From contig JAHCAT010000006.1 of the NCBI GenBank assembly GCA_019634735.1, positions 1-64,000 of the forward strand: DNA of 64,000 nucleotides, in the 5' to 3' direction. Under the pieces are notes generated by a model. The model worked only from the letters and a program-made list of their open reading frames with translations, was not told the origin of the DNA and did not search any database. Shown here one piece after another: positions 49,938 to 60,400 of the stretch (the stretch's first letter is position 1; every line of letters begins with the position of its first letter). Source of the DNA: Lysobacterales bacterium (GTDB lineage Bacteria; Pseudomonadota; Gammaproteobacteria; Xanthomonadales; UBA2363). Made by a program: the position numbers and the translations under genes.

Positions 49938-50855
49938 TCAGAGCGGCCCGGGCTCCTGGAACCAGGACCAGGTCCGGCGAAGTCCCTGCTCAAGCGACGT
50001 ACGGGCCTGCCAACCGTGGGACTCGAACGCCGCCGCCGACGAGGGTGCAATGGTCGCCACGTCCACCCGCCGACCCGGCTGGAAGACCCGGTGCATCGAC
50101 CTGCCGCACACCGTGGCCACAGTGTCCAGCAAGTCGACGAGGCTCACGGCCTGACCGCTTGCGGCGTTGAAGACCGAGAAACCCGGGAAGGCACCGGCGC
50201 GGACCACCGTCTCGATCAGGTCGACCAGGTCGTCGATGTACAGGTAGTCGCGCACGGTGGAGCCATCGCCCCAGAGCGTGACCGGCTCCCCTGAAAGCGC
50301 CGCCGCCATCGCGGTGGGCACGATTCCGAAACCGCCGCGCTGCCCCTGGCCGGGCCCATAGACGTTACTGGGCCGCAGGACCACCACCGCGCCGCCGTAT
50401 TGGCTGGCATAGGCGGACAGGAACAGCTCGACCGCCGCCTTGGCCGCGCCATGGTAGGAGCGCGGCCGCAGGGGCTGGGCTTCCCGCACCGGCGCATCGC
50501 CGCAGTCGCCGTAGACGGTGCCGCCGGACGACAGGTACAGCACCCCACAGCCGGCCACCGATTGCAGCGCTTCGACCAGTGCCAGCGATACCGCCAGGTT
50601 GGCGGCGATCTCCGCGCGCGGCTGGCCCAGGGTGCTGCCTGGCGTGCTTCCGGCCGCGGCATGGACCAGCCAATCGCACCCCTCGAGCGCCTCGCGGAAC
50701 TGCAACGGATCGCTGAAATCGGCGACCTGGCAGGCCACGGCCAGCCCGGGCGCTGGTCGGCGCAGCAGCGCAACCACCTCGTGGCCACCCGCGGCCAGTC
50801 GTGCGCAGGTGGCACGACCGATGAATCCGCCGCCGCCCAGCACCGCGATCTTCAT
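49938..50855 (-). CDS. NAD-dependent sugar-nucleotide epimerase/dehydratase
   Basis: A 305-residue extended short-chain dehydrogenase. The Rossmann motif is GGGGFIGRATCARLAAGG; LSSGGTVYG carries the catalytic Ser/Thr; VLRPSNVYGPGQ and RDYLYIDDLVDLI are typical of sugar-nucleotide epimerases. The active-site segment reads RSYHGAAKAAVE: the residue four before Lys is His, with Tyr one position earlier, instead of the usual YxxxK. The ATG overlaps the stop of the GT4 gene (ATGA). It probably makes a nucleotide sugar for the glycan module. Confidence 0.88.
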   Translation of the reverse strand: MKIAVLGGGGFIGRATCARLAAGGHEVVALLRRPAPGLAVACQVADFSDPLQFREALEGCDWLVHAAAGSTPGSTLGQPRAEIAANLAVSLALVEALQSVAGCGVLYLSSGGTVYGDCGDAPVREAQPLRPRSYHGAAKAAVELFLSAYASQYGGAVVVLRPSNVYGPGQGQRGGFGIVPTAMAAALSGEPVTLWGDGSTVRDYLYIDDLVDLIETVVRAGAFPGFSVFNAASGQAVSLVDLLDTVATVCGRSMHRVFQPGRRVDVATIAPSSAAAFESHGWQARTSLEQGLRRTWSWFQEPGPL

Positions 50856-52003
50856 GGCCGGTCCCTTGCGAGCAGCTCACGGTACAGCGCGACGTAGCGC
50901 GCAGCGCAATCGTCCCAGGTGCCGATCTGCGCCTTGACCCATTCCTGCGCCGCCACACCGATGGCGTGGTTGCGCTCGCGCTGCTCCAACGCCTCCAAGG
51001 CCGGCGCAAGCGCCTCGGCGCGTTCGCACAACCAGCCGGTCTCGCCGTGACGCAGCAGGTCTCGATGCGCCGCAATGCCAGAGGCGATGATCGGCAGGCC
51101 GGCGGCCATGGCTTCCAGCATCACCTGGGGACGGCCTTCCGCATGTTGGCTGAGCGTGATCAGGCCCTGCGCCGCCGGAAAGACCTGCGCGCACAACTGC
51201 TCGGGGGTGGCGGGGCCATGGTGGATGACCCAGGGCGGCAGGCGCATGTCCTGCTGCATGGGGCCATACAGGTGAAGCTCGCGACGGCCGTCCGCGAAGT
51301 GCGGCGCGGCCCAGTCGAACAAGGTGCCGATCTTGCCGTGGGTGATGCGGCTCACGCACACCCAGCGCGCCGGCGCCGCGGGCGCGCGCTGCACCGCAAA
51401 CCAGCACGGATCGATGCCGAACGGCACGAAGCGAACCCGGGCGACATCGCCGAAACGACGCTCCAGCTCCGGCACCATCCATTCGGCATTGGGGCAGATC
51501 GCCGTGGCCCGCCGTCGGAACACCCGCCGCAGCAGCCAGGTCATGCCGGGCAGGCGCAACAGCTGCATGTCGGTGCCCAGCACCGTGGTCAGCAGCGGCA
51601 CCCGGTCTCCGGGCAGCACCAGCGCGTTCTGCAGCCAGTTGACATGGCGCAGGTCGAGACCCGTCTCGCGGCGGTACAGCGCGCGCAGATGGCCGAGCAG
51701 GCGCAGCGGTTGCCACAGGCCGCGAAGGCCGCCGGCGCGCACCAGGTGGGCGATGCCGCCGGCCGCCATCAGGCGGGCCAGCCAGGCCGACTCGGCGGGG
51801 GTCGCGGCGTCGGCGACGTTGTCCGGCAGTTCGCCCGGCGGATTCCAGTTGCGCAGTGCGAGATCGCGGCGGCGGGCGAGCGCGTGGGTCAGGTGGCGGA
51901 TGAACAGTCCCCGCCAGTCGGAGGGGCCGGCGGGGTAGGAGGTGCTGACCATCAGCAACCGGCGAACGATGTCCGCATCCGGCGCCTGGTCGGCCAGTCG
52001 CAT
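50852..52003 (-). CDS. Family 4 glycosyltransferase
   Basis: A GT-B enzyme of about 383 residues. It starts with RRLLMVSTSYPAGPSDWRGL, which is the first strand and nucleotide-binding loop, and the C-terminal half has CVSRITHGKIGTLFDWAAPH, LSQHAEGRPQVMLEAMAAGLP and IIASGIAAHRDLL, the GT4 donor-binding E-x7-E-like region. The frame is open to 52111; ATG at 52003 is preferred because the first beta-strand follows closely, with ATG 52099 as an alternative. Acceptor and sugar are unknown. Confidence 0.85.
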   Translation of the reverse strand: MRLADQAPDADIVRRLLMVSTSYPAGPSDWRGLFIRHLTHALARRRDLALRNWNPPGELPDNVADAATPAESAWLARLMAAGGIAHLVRAGGLRGLWQPLRLLGHLRALYRRETGLDLRHVNWLQNALVLPGDRVPLLTTVLGTDMQLLRLPGMTWLLRRVFRRRATAICPNAEWMVPELERRFGDVARVRFVPFGIDPCWFAVQRAPAAPARWVCVSRITHGKIGTLFDWAAPHFADGRRELHLYGPMQQDMRLPPWVIHHGPATPEQLCAQVFPAAQGLITLSQHAEGRPQVMLEAMAAGLPIIASGIAAHRDLLRHGETGWLCERAEALAPALEALEQRERNHAIGVAAQEWVKAQIGTWDDCAARYVALYRELLARDRP

Positions 52004-52168
52004 CTCACCCACCGTTTCCACCCTGCCCCCCTTTGCTGGCGCCGTGCCGGCCCAGGCCGCATGGTACGACGGCCAGTCCAGCTTCCGGGCTGCCGCCATG
52101 ACGCCGGACAACGACGGGATACCGGGTTGCCAACAGCGGCCGGGCGCCGGCCGGCGCAGCGCGCCGGT

Positions 52169-54139
52169 TCAGCGCGTCGTGCCGGCACTCTCCGCTGGGC
52201 CCCCGGCGTACCCGCCGATCGCAAGGGCCGCGGCGAGCCTCGGCGCCAGGCGGCGCGCGAAACTGCCGTTCAGGTGCTGCTCGTCGCGGAACGCCAGGTA
52301 TCCCTCATGCAGCGCGCGGCACAGACCTTCGGGACATACGGCTGCGTTGAGGTCGATCACCGCCACCGTCGGATAGGCTGCTGCGGCGGCGCGCAGCGCG
52401 TCGTGCACGCGCGCATTCTCCACCTCATCCAGCGGCGGCGCCTCGCAACCACGCCTGGTGCCCAGCCATTCCAGAAGCAGTCCCTGCCGGGCGACGCATT
52501 GACGGGGATCGAACCGCAGGCGAGGTGTGGAGCGCAGCAGGCGCACCTGGCCGACCGCCGGCACCACCCGGTCCAGCACCCGGGCCGTGGCCGCCTGCCA
52601 CGTCTGTGCATCCAGGGGGTAGGTGTGGCTGGAGCCGATCACCAGCAGGTCCGGGCGCTGCGCTTCGATCCAGTCCAGGGCCGCCGCGCGCCAGCGCGTG
52701 CATTCGCTGTAGATGCGGCCGATCCGCGGATAGAACAGCTCGACATCGGCGATCGGGCAGGCCGACTTGGTCAGCACCACCAGCCGCCAGTCCGGCGCGG
52801 CCAGCACCTCGGCCAGGGCCGGAAACCACTGCAGTCCGACGCTGTCGCCCAGCACGACGGCGGTCCGGGGCGCCCGCTCGGGGCCGAAGGCACAAGGCTT
52901 GAGCTGGTCGCTGTTGAACCAGTCGTCGCAATCCATGGCGTAGATCACCGGCGCCTCCACCACCGCCACCGACCGCCCCGCTTCCACGCGGCCCTGGGCG
53001 AGGCCGGCGGCGAGTCCCTGCCAGTGCAGGGCCAGGGTCACCGCCAGCGCCATGGCGCCGACCGCGGCCAGCAGGCCGCGCCTGGGCGGCCGCAGGAACC
53101 ACTCCTGGCGGCGCAGGGGCGCCTCCACCAGACGGTAGCTGCCGGTGGCCAGCAGCAGGGCCAGCAGGACCAGGGCCAGGTTCGGCAGCAGACGCCCGGC
53201 GCCTAGCAGGTGGCCGCCGATCACCAGCACCGGCCAGTGCCACAGGTACCAGCCGTAGGACAGCCGGCCCAGGCCCTGCGCCATGGGTGCCGAAAGCAGG
53301 CGGCTGGCGAAGGCGCGCGGTGCCAGGCCACCCGCCCACAACGCCAGCGCGGTGCCCAGCGTCGGCAACAGGGCGGCCAGGCCGGGATGGGGCTGGTGTT
53401 CGTCCAGCACGGCCACGCCGGCCAGGATCAGACCCAGACCGACGACGCCGGCCGCACCCGCCCATCGACCGTCGCCAGGGCGCGGAGCCGACAGGCAGAC
53501 CAGGGCGCCGGCCGCGAACTGCCAGGCCCGTGTCGGCATCAGATAGAACGCGGCTGCCGGATTGGAAGGGAGCACCAGCAGACAGGCGGACAGACTGACC
53601 AGCAACAGCACCGCAAAGCCGGTCGCCGGCCGGCCGCGACCGGCCACCATCAGTCCGGCGACCACCGCCGGCCAGACCAGTTAGAACTGCTCCTCGACGC
53701 CCAGCGACCAGGTGTGCAGGAAGGGGTTGCCTGCTGCGGCCGGTCCGAAGTAATCGACCGCCGCGGTCAGGAAATGCAGGTTGGACAGCCACAGGGCGGA
53801 ACTGGCCGCCGCCATGGCATGGTCGCCCTGCAGGTGCGGCGGCAGCAACAGCAGTGCGGCCAGCGCAGTGACCGCCAGCATCAGCAGCAGGGCCGGCAGC
53901 AGGCGGCGGAAGCGCCGCGCGTAGAAGCGCGCCCAGTCGATGCCACCGCTGCGGCGGTGCTCGGCCACCAGAAGGCGTGTGATCAGAAAGCCGGACAGGA
54001 CGAAGAACACGTCGACGCCGATGAAGCCGCCTGCCATGCCGGGCGCGCCGGCATGGCAGGCCACCACGGGGCAGACCACCAAAGCGCGCAGGCCCTCGAT
54101 GTCCGGGCGGTAGTCGCCGCCGCCGGCCGCCGCACTCAT
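52169..54139 (-). pseudogene. OafA-like acyltransferase with SGNH domain, interrupted by one nonsense codon
   Basis: A membrane O-acyltransferase (acyltransferase family 3) of 656 residues if read through. Start ATG at 54139; GGDYRPDIEGLRALVVCPVV and GGFIGVDVFFVLSGFLITRL are diagnostic. At the conserved VEEQFYLVWP the Tyr codon is TAA (53683-53681), so the stretch reads GVEEQF, stop, LVWP, in the same frame. Downstream the remaining helices (LSYGWYLWHWPVLVIGGHLL) and a C-terminal SGNH esterase-like domain (VVLGDSVGLQWFP, HLNGSFARRL) are intact. Such proteins acetylate surface polysaccharides. The single mutation looks recent or is a sequencing error; a restart at 53665 would lack the acyltransferase active-site helices. 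Confidence 0.9.
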
Positions 54140-54147
54140 GCCGGCAC

Positions 54148-55971
54148 TCAGGACCCGTCGGCGTCGGCGGCGAGACGTTCCGCGGCCTGCAGCAGCCAGG
54201 CGGCCTCCTCGGCATGGCCGTCGGCGGCCAGGACCCCGGCGACCTGGCGCACATAGGCCGGGTCGCCCGCGCTGCGCCGGGCAACCTCACGCAGGGCGGC
54301 ACGGGTGCGCTCCGGATCGTCCAGGTCCTTCATGGCCAGGTCGGCCAGGGCCATGGCCATGTGCGCCGGCAGGTCCGGGCGCCGCACCAGCAACAGCGCC
54401 AGCACCCGGTACAGCGCCTCGGCATCCAGAGTCAGGCCTTCCTGGTGGCGCTGCAGCAGGCCAGTCACCGCCACCACTTCCTGGGGTCCAACCCGCCGAT
54501 GCGCCAGCTTGTCTTCGATCGCCGCCCACCAGGCCGGATCGACCGGCTGGCCGGCGGCGGTGGCGAGCAGGATCAGGCCCTGTTCGGGCAGCGGCGAGGC
54601 GCCCGGCAGGTCGGCGGCACGCTGGAATTCGGCCCTGGCCAGGCCGTAGGCGCGGTGCTCCGGGTCGTAGCCGCTGGCGTGCATGTACTGTTCGGCCAGG
54701 TCGGTGGCGGCACGTGGCGAGGTCGGATTGCGCTCGGCCAGGTCCAGGGCCAGCAGGGTGGGGTCGCCCCAGGTCGCCGTGCGCAGCAAGGTGGCGGCGG
54801 CCAGGGCCGCCAGCGCCACGCCGACCAGCACCGGGCGCAGCTTGCCCCAGGGCAGGCGCCTGAGCAGATCGGCGGCAGCCAGCAGCACGCCCAGCAGCGA
54901 CAGGTAGTTGCGGTGCTCGAAGACCAGCTCAAGGTTCACCCAGTTGCTGGTCAGGGCATGGCAGGCGAAGAACCAGACGATGCCCAGGGCGGCCAGCGGC
55001 GCGCGCTGGCGCAGCCGCCAGGCCAGGGCCAGCAGGCCGGCCAGCAGCAGCGCGCCCAGCGCCGTCGTGGCCGGGCTGAACCAGCCGCGCGATGCCGGAT
55101 AGGCGTCGTAGTAGAAGTCCAGAAAGCCCGGCAAGGGCAACACGGACCACAGCAGGTAGCCGGGCAGCACGCGCATCTGGGTGAGCACCCGCTGGTAACC
55201 GTCGTAGTCGCGAATGGCGAATCCTTCGGCTGCGCCGAAGCGCGGCAGCAGCCAGAACGCGAACACCACGAAGCCCGCCGCCAGCACCGCCAGCCAGGCG
55301 CCGCGCAGCGCCGCCGAAACGCCGCCGGCGCTGCGGAAGCGAAGCAGCAGCGCCTCCACCGCGAACAGCAGCAGGGGCAGCACCACCGCGCTTTCCTTGG
55401 CCAGCACGGCCAGGCCGGACCAGCAGGCAGCGACTCCCAGCCAGGGCCAGCCGCGCCGCCCGGCGATCTGGTCCTGGCGGCCGCGCAGGTAGGCGACCAG
55501 GGCCAGCAGCATGAAAAGCGCCGCCAGCATCTCCATGCGCTGCACCACGTACAGCACGGTCGACACCTGCAGGGGATGCGCCGCCCAGGCGGCGGCCAGC
55601 AGCAACGCCGCCCAGGGCCCCCAGCGCCGGCCCGTATCGAGTCGCAGCAGGCGGCGCACCAGCAGGAACACCAGCAGGGCATTGACCAGGTGGATGGCCA
55701 GGTTGGTGCGTTTGAAGCGGGCCGGCTCCAGGCCGCCGGCGGCGGCATGGTCCATGGCGAAGCTCACCGTGGACAGGGGCCGGCCCAGGCCGTCACGGTA
55801 ACTGCCGGCCGCGCGCCGCAGCGTCTCGGGCGACAGGCTGGCGGCGTGGACCTGTTCCTTGAAGACGATGTTGGGATAGTCGTCGAACAGGAAACCGCCG
55901 GACAGGCCGGGCAGGTAGAGCAGGGTCAGGCCCAGCAGCAGGACAAGCAGGGCGGCGACCGCCCGCAGCAT
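54148..55971 (-). CDS. TMTC-like GT-C membrane glycosyltransferase with C-terminal TPR-like region
   Basis: A 607-residue protein with about ten membrane helices followed by a helical repeat region (about residues 440-607). The first periplasmic loop has FLFDDYPNI with the acidic GT-C motif, then GRPLSTVSFAMDHAAAGG and FKRTNLAIHLVNALLVFLLV, as in TMTC/TPR O-mannosyltransferases. It lies 110 bases downstream of two type IV pilins on the same strand, the position occupied by pilin glycosyltransferases such as TfpW in other bacteria, so pilin glycosylation is the best guess. ATG at 55971 is preferred over TTG at 55980. Confidence 0.75.
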   Translation of the reverse strand: MLRAVAALLVLLLGLTLLYLPGLSGGFLFDDYPNIVFKEQVHAASLSPETLRRAAGSYRDGLGRPLSTVSFAMDHAAAGGLEPARFKRTNLAIHLVNALLVFLLVRRLLRLDTGRRWGPWAALLLAAAWAAHPLQVSTVLYVVQRMEMLAALFMLLALVAYLRGRQDQIAGRRGWPWLGVAACWSGLAVLAKESAVVLPLLLFAVEALLLRFRSAGGVSAALRGAWLAVLAAGFVVFAFWLLPRFGAAEGFAIRDYDGYQRVLTQMRVLPGYLLWSVLPLPGFLDFYYDAYPASRGWFSPATTALGALLLAGLLALAWRLRQRAPLAALGIVWFFACHALTSNWVNLELVFEHRNYLSLLGVLLAAADLLRRLPWGKLRPVLVGVALAALAAATLLRTATWGDPTLLALDLAERNPTSPRAATDLAEQYMHASGYDPEHRAYGLARAEFQRAADLPGASPLPEQGLILLATAAGQPVDPAWWAAIEDKLAHRRVGPQEVVAVTGLLQRHQEGLTLDAEALYRVLALLLVRRPDLPAHMAMALADLAMKDLDDPERTRAALREVARRSAGDPAYVRQVAGVLAADGHAEEAAWLLQAAERLAADADGS

Positions 55972-56083
55972 GGCATTCAATCCGGTGGCCCCCTCGTGGT
56001 CGACCGGGCCGCACGCGGCGCCGGTCGCATCGATCGACTTCGGCGGCGCCGACAGGCGACGCGCGACCGGGGCCAGTATAGGC

Positions 56084-56491
56084 TCAGGTGCAGCCGGCGG
56101 GACGGTAGCGCGGATCGGTCACCGTGGTCTGGCAGTCCCAGGAGCCACCGGTGGTGCGCTGCAGGGTCAGGGTCTGCCCGGCGATGATGGGATGGCCTTC
56201 CAGCTCGCAGCGGATGAAACCGCTGGCGCCCGGTGCCATGTCGATCACCCGGCAGCGGGTGGTGGCCGGACGCAGGCCGATGTCGGCGACATCGAAGGTG
56301 GTGAGACTGTTGGCGATCACCAGGGACTCGAACGCCGAGCGGGCGCCGGCGATGTCCGACAGGCCGGCCGCGGTCTGCGAGCGGATGGTGTAATTCTGGT
56401 AGGCCGGCAGGGCGATCGCGGCCAGGATGGCGATGATGGCCACCACGATCATCAGTTCGATCAGGGTGAAGCCTTGCGAACGGGTATTCAT
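56084..56491 (-). CDS. Type IV pilin, second copy
   Basis: A 135-residue type IVa pilin. The prepilin peptidase site is [21 protein letters not shown] with Glu5, followed by the polymerisation helix. The C-terminal domain is short, with a disulfide pair likely between Cys in SWDCQTTVT and PAGCT. It shares the first 40 residues almost exactly with the pilin at 56627 and diverges after. A strong hairpin lies between the two genes, so it may be expressed at a lower level from the same promoter. Confidence 0.93.
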   Translation of the reverse strand: MNTRSQGFTLIELMIVVAIIAILAAIALPAYQNYTIRSQTAAGLSDIAGARSAFESLVIANSLTTFDVADIGLRPATTRCRVIDMAPGASGFIRCELEGHPIIAGQTLTLQRTTGGSWDCQTTVTDPRYRPAGCT

Positions 56492-56582
56492 GACGGCTGC
56501 TCGGGTCGGCGCGGCCTGCGGCCGCAGTGACGGCGGGAATCGGTGGTGCTAAGCAGCCGGCCCCCTTGCAGGCTGGAGAAGA

Positions 56583-56608
56583 CGCCAGGAGGGCGAACCC
56601 TCCTGGCG
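56583..56608 (-). terminator. Hairpin between the two pilin genes
   Basis: CGCCAGGAGGG (56583-56593), CGAA, CCCTCCTGGCG (56598-56608) is a perfect 11-bp stem. On the minus strand it follows the first pilin stop and is followed by TCTTCTCC, a weak U tract. It should terminate or stabilise most pilin mRNA, with some read-through to the second pilin. Confidence 0.8.
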
Positions 56609-56626
56609 GGAACAGCGATGACTCGA

Positions 56627-57043
56627 TTACTGGCAGCCGGTCGGCAGGTAACGGCTATCCAGGCCGCCGGTGACGGTGCAGGCGTAGTTGCCGCTGGTCT
56701 CGCGGGTCAGGGTCACGATCTTGCCCTCGACCTTGGGGTTGCCAGCGAGCTTGCAGGTGATGTTGCCGGTCTCGCCCGCGGCGGCGGCGACGGTGGAGCA
56801 ACGGGCGGTCGGGGTGCGCAGGCCCAGGTTGGCCAGGGTGATCGCCGCGGCGCTGCCGCGCTGCACGTACTCTTCGAACGCGGTCACGCCGCCACGGATG
56901 TCGGACAGGCCGGCGGTGACCTGCGAGCGGGCGACGTAGTTCTGGTAGGCCGGCAGCGCGATGGCGGCCAGGATGGCGATGATCGCGACGACGATCATCA
57001 GCTCGATCAGGGTGAAGCCCTGGTTGCGACGGATGTTCTGCAT
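56627..57043 (-). CDS. pilA: Major type IV pilin
   Basis: A 138-residue prepilin: short basic leader MQNIRRNQG, then [20 protein letters not shown] with Glu5, and a C-terminal domain with cysteines at SGNYACTV and LPTGCQ (disulfide loop), plus an internal pair in ARCSTV and [12 protein letters not shown] lies 6 bases before the ATG at 57043. A sigma-54 promoter about 90 bases upstream and a strong terminator downstream fit a highly expressed major subunit under PilS/PilR control. Confidence 0.95.
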   Translation of the reverse strand: MQNIRRNQGFTLIELMIVVAIIAILAAIALPAYQNYVARSQVTAGLSDIRGGVTAFEEYVQRGSAAAITLANLGLRTPTARCSTVAAAAGETGNITCKLAGNPKVEGKIVTLTRETSGNYACTVTGGLDSRYLPTGCQ

Positions 57044-57129
57044 GGTGACTCTCCTAGGAGTAGCAACAGTGGTGTTGAGCGTGCTTCGGCACCGGGCGGT
57101 GTTACGCCCGCGCCGGCGAAGGAGATTGA

Positions 57130-57144
57130 GCATGCCGCGTGCCA
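57130..57144 (-). promoter_or_regulatory. Sigma-54 promoter of pilA
   Basis: On the minus strand TGGCACG (from 57144), CGGC, ATGCT matches the -24/-12 consensus TGGCACG-N4-TTGC, with exactly 10 bases between the GG and the GC. It predicts a start near 57119 and a 75-base leader. pilR in this window is the expected activator. Confidence 0.8.
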
Positions 57145-57259
57145 ACCCTGCCAACGAGACACAGGTCACGGGAGTTTGCATTCCCCCCCGCCAGACCCCC
57201 GACGCCGACACAATTCCCCGGCGCTGCGCCCGCCGCCGCCCGCACCCCTTGACGACATT

Positions 57260-57324
57260 GGTCACAAAGTGACCCCCTGCGTCACCCATCCGACCGCAAT
57301 GGGGCACTGTGTGATGCGAATCAC
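57260..57324. promoter_or_regulatory. Two palindromes upstream of the pilA sigma-54 promoter
   Basis: GGTCAC-AAA-GTGACC (57260-57274) and GTGAT-GCGA-ATCAC (57311-57324) are perfect dyads about 140 and 190 bases upstream of the predicted pilA start, where a sigma-54 enhancer would lie. They could instead serve the plus-strand gene at 57466. The rest of the 422-base gap between pilA and that gene shows nothing else. Confidence 0.45.
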
Positions 57325-57465
57325 CTTTTGCATCAAGGGTGTCGCCGGCTACCTCGCAAGCGCCGGGCCAGGATCCGCGGACGAACCATCCAGTGTCACC
57401 TCCGGCGGATTGCTGGCGAACCGCCCGATTCCTGCGTAGGCTGGCCCGGTTTTCGGGAGGAACCC

Positions 57466-60400
57466 ATGACCCACGTCCGCAGGCTGGGGCTGGAGCGCGC
57501 GCTCCTCGCCCTGTTCGTGCTGTCCGGCTTCGCCGGGCTGATCTACCAGGCGATCTGGTCGCACTATCTGGGGCTCAGTCTGGGCCACGCCGCCTATGCG
57601 CAGACCCTGGTGCTGGCCATCTTCATGGGTGGCATGGCGATCGGCGCCTGGCTGGTCAGCGCCTTCGGCGTGCACTGGCGGCGGCTGATCCTGGCCTATG
57701 CGGTGGTCGAGATCGTCATCGGCCTGGCCGGACTGGGCTTCCATGCGCTGTTCGTCTGGTACACGGGGTTCTCCCAGGAAACCGTCTACCCGGCGCTGTC
57801 CGGCGAGGCGGCGGTACGCGCCTGGCAGTGGGGTTCGGCGGCGCTGATCATCCTGCCGCAGTGCATCCTGCTGGGCATGACCTTTCCGCTGATGAGCGGC
57901 GGCTACCTGCGCCTGGCGCCGGACGCCGACGGCGAGATCCTGGGCGGGCTGTATTTCAGCAACAGCGTCGGCGCGGCGTTCGGCGCCCTGGTCGCCACCT
58001 TCGTGCTGTTGCCCTGGATCGGCATGCCCGGCACGGTGGCCACCGCCGGCGTGCTGAACCTGGTGGTCGGCGTGCTGGCCATTTTCGTGGCCCGCCACGC
58101 CGATGGCCTGCGACCGCTGCCGCCCTCGGCACCGGCACCGGTCGCCGCACCGGCTGCGGGGTCCACCGAGGCGCGCCGGCCACTGCCGCTGGGTGCGTTC
58201 ACGGCATTGATGCTGGGCGCCACCTTCTTCAGCGGCGCCGCCTCGTTCGTCTACGAGATCGGCTGGGTGCGCATGCTCAACCAGGTGCTGGGCACCACCG
58301 TGCACTCCTTCGAACTGATGCTGGCCGCATTCATCCTGGGCCTGGCCTTCGGCGGCTGGTGGATACGGCGGCGCAGCGAACGGATCACCGACCCGGTGGC
58401 CTATGCCGGCCTGGCCCAGGTCTGGATGGGTGTCGCCGCCCTGGCCTCGCTGCCGGTGTTCGCGCAGAGCTTCTCGTGGGTGGGCTGGCTGATGTCGGTG
58501 CTGCCGCGCGACGACGGCGGCTACACCTGGTTCATGCTGGCCAGCGCCGGCATCTCGATGCTGGTGATGTTCCCGGCGGCCTTCTTCGCCGGCATGACCC
58601 TGCCGCTGTTCACCATGGCCCTGCTGCGCCGCGGCGCCGGCGAGGCCAGCATCGGCCGCATCTATGCCGCCAACACCCTGGGCGCCATCCTCGGCGTGGC
58701 GCTGGCGGTGCACGTGCTGATCCCCCTGCTCGGGCTGCGCTACGCATTGATGCTGGCGGCGGTGGTCGACATCCTGATCGGCCTGGTGCTGCTGCAGCGC
58801 TACGCCGTGGCGGTGCCGCGGCGCGCCTTCCAGGTCGCCGCCGGCGCGGTGCTGGCCGGCCTGCTGCTGAGCCTGCTGTTCGGCCAGGCCTCGCCGCGCG
58901 CGATCGCCTCGGGCGTGTTCCGGCACGGCAGCGCCACGCTCGCCGAGGACGCCCACATCCACTTCCTGCGCGACGGCAAGACCGCCACCATCGCCTTCTA
59001 CAGCCAGGGCACCTCGGGCACCATCGCCACCAACGGCAAGCCGGACGCCTCCATCCAGGTCAACCCGGCCGAGCCGCCCTCGGCCGACGAGATCACCATG
59101 ATCATGGCCGCCGCCCTGCCCCTGGCCGCCCATCCGGACCCGAAGGACATCGCCATCATCGGCTGGGGCTCGGGCCTGTCCACGCACACCATGCTGGGCA
59201 GCAGCCGGCCGCGCCGGGTCGAGTCGATCGAGATCGAGCGGGCCATGGTCGAGGGCGCCCGCCACTACGGCAACCGCGTCCGGCGCGCCTACGAGGACCC
59301 GCGCTCGATCGTCCACATCGACGACGCGCGCACCTTCTTCGCGACCGGCCGGCGCGGCTTCGACGTGATCGTCTCCGAACCGTCCAACCCCTGGGTGAGC
59401 GGCGTCGCCAGCCTGTTCACGCGGGAGTTCTACGCGTTCCTGCGCAAGCACCTCAACGAAGGCGGCCTGCTGGTGCAGTGGCTGCAGGCCTACGAGCTGG
59501 GCGACCATCTGCTGGGCACCATGATGGTGGCCCTGGCCGAGGAGTTCCCGCACGTCGACATCTACCTGACCAACACCGGCGACCTGCTGTTCCTGGCCGG
59601 CACCGCGCCGATCCCGGCCCTGGACTACGACCGCTTCACCGAGCCGGACCTGCGTGCGGAGCTGGCCCGCGTCGGACTGGGCAACATCGGCGGCTTCACG
59701 GTCCGCAAGGTCGGCGACCGCGACACCTTGCGCGCGATCGCCGCCCTGGCCGGCTCGCAGCCGCACACCGACTTCCACCCGGTGGTATCGCTGAACGCGC
59801 CGCGCGACCGCTTCGCCCGGCGCAGCGCCGAGATCCACACCCTGGTGATGGGCACCGGCATGCCGGTGCTGGAGTTGACGGGTGCGCGTCGCCCGGCCTC
59901 GGTGGCCGACGACGTGCTGTTCGAGGACATCAGCTTCGGAGCCGTCGACCATTGGGTGGCGCGTGACCTGCGTAGCCTGCTGCTGGGCGAGACGGCGACA
60001 CATGTGCCGCAGCTCAACCAGGAACTGGCGCAGAGCGTCGCGCAATTGCTCTCGCTGTCGGCTGATGCGCTGGACGCCGACGGGCGCAGCGACTGGCTGG
60101 ACATCACCGCGGCCATGGCCGAATACAGCCTGGGCTTCCTGCCCGCCGAAGACCATGTCGGGGTCTGGATCGACCCGGTGTGGGTCGCACCGGAGCGGCT
60201 GGACGACGGCATGGCGGCGCTGCTGGCGGCCTACGAGGCCACCGCGCGGCGCGATGCCGCGGCCATGGAAACGCGCGCCATGGCGGCCCTGGACACCCTG
60301 GGTGCCGACGCCACGCCGATGATCGCCAACCAGATGCTGCTGATCGCCCGCCTGGGCGCGATCGGCCAGGGACGACGCGAGCTGGCGCTTGCCTATGAGC

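Noticed and set aside
53681..53683. Programmed recoding of the stop in the acyltransferase gene
   Set aside because: The codon is TAA, which is not used for selenocysteine or pyrrolysine, and no recoding structure is evident; simple mutation or read error is more likely.
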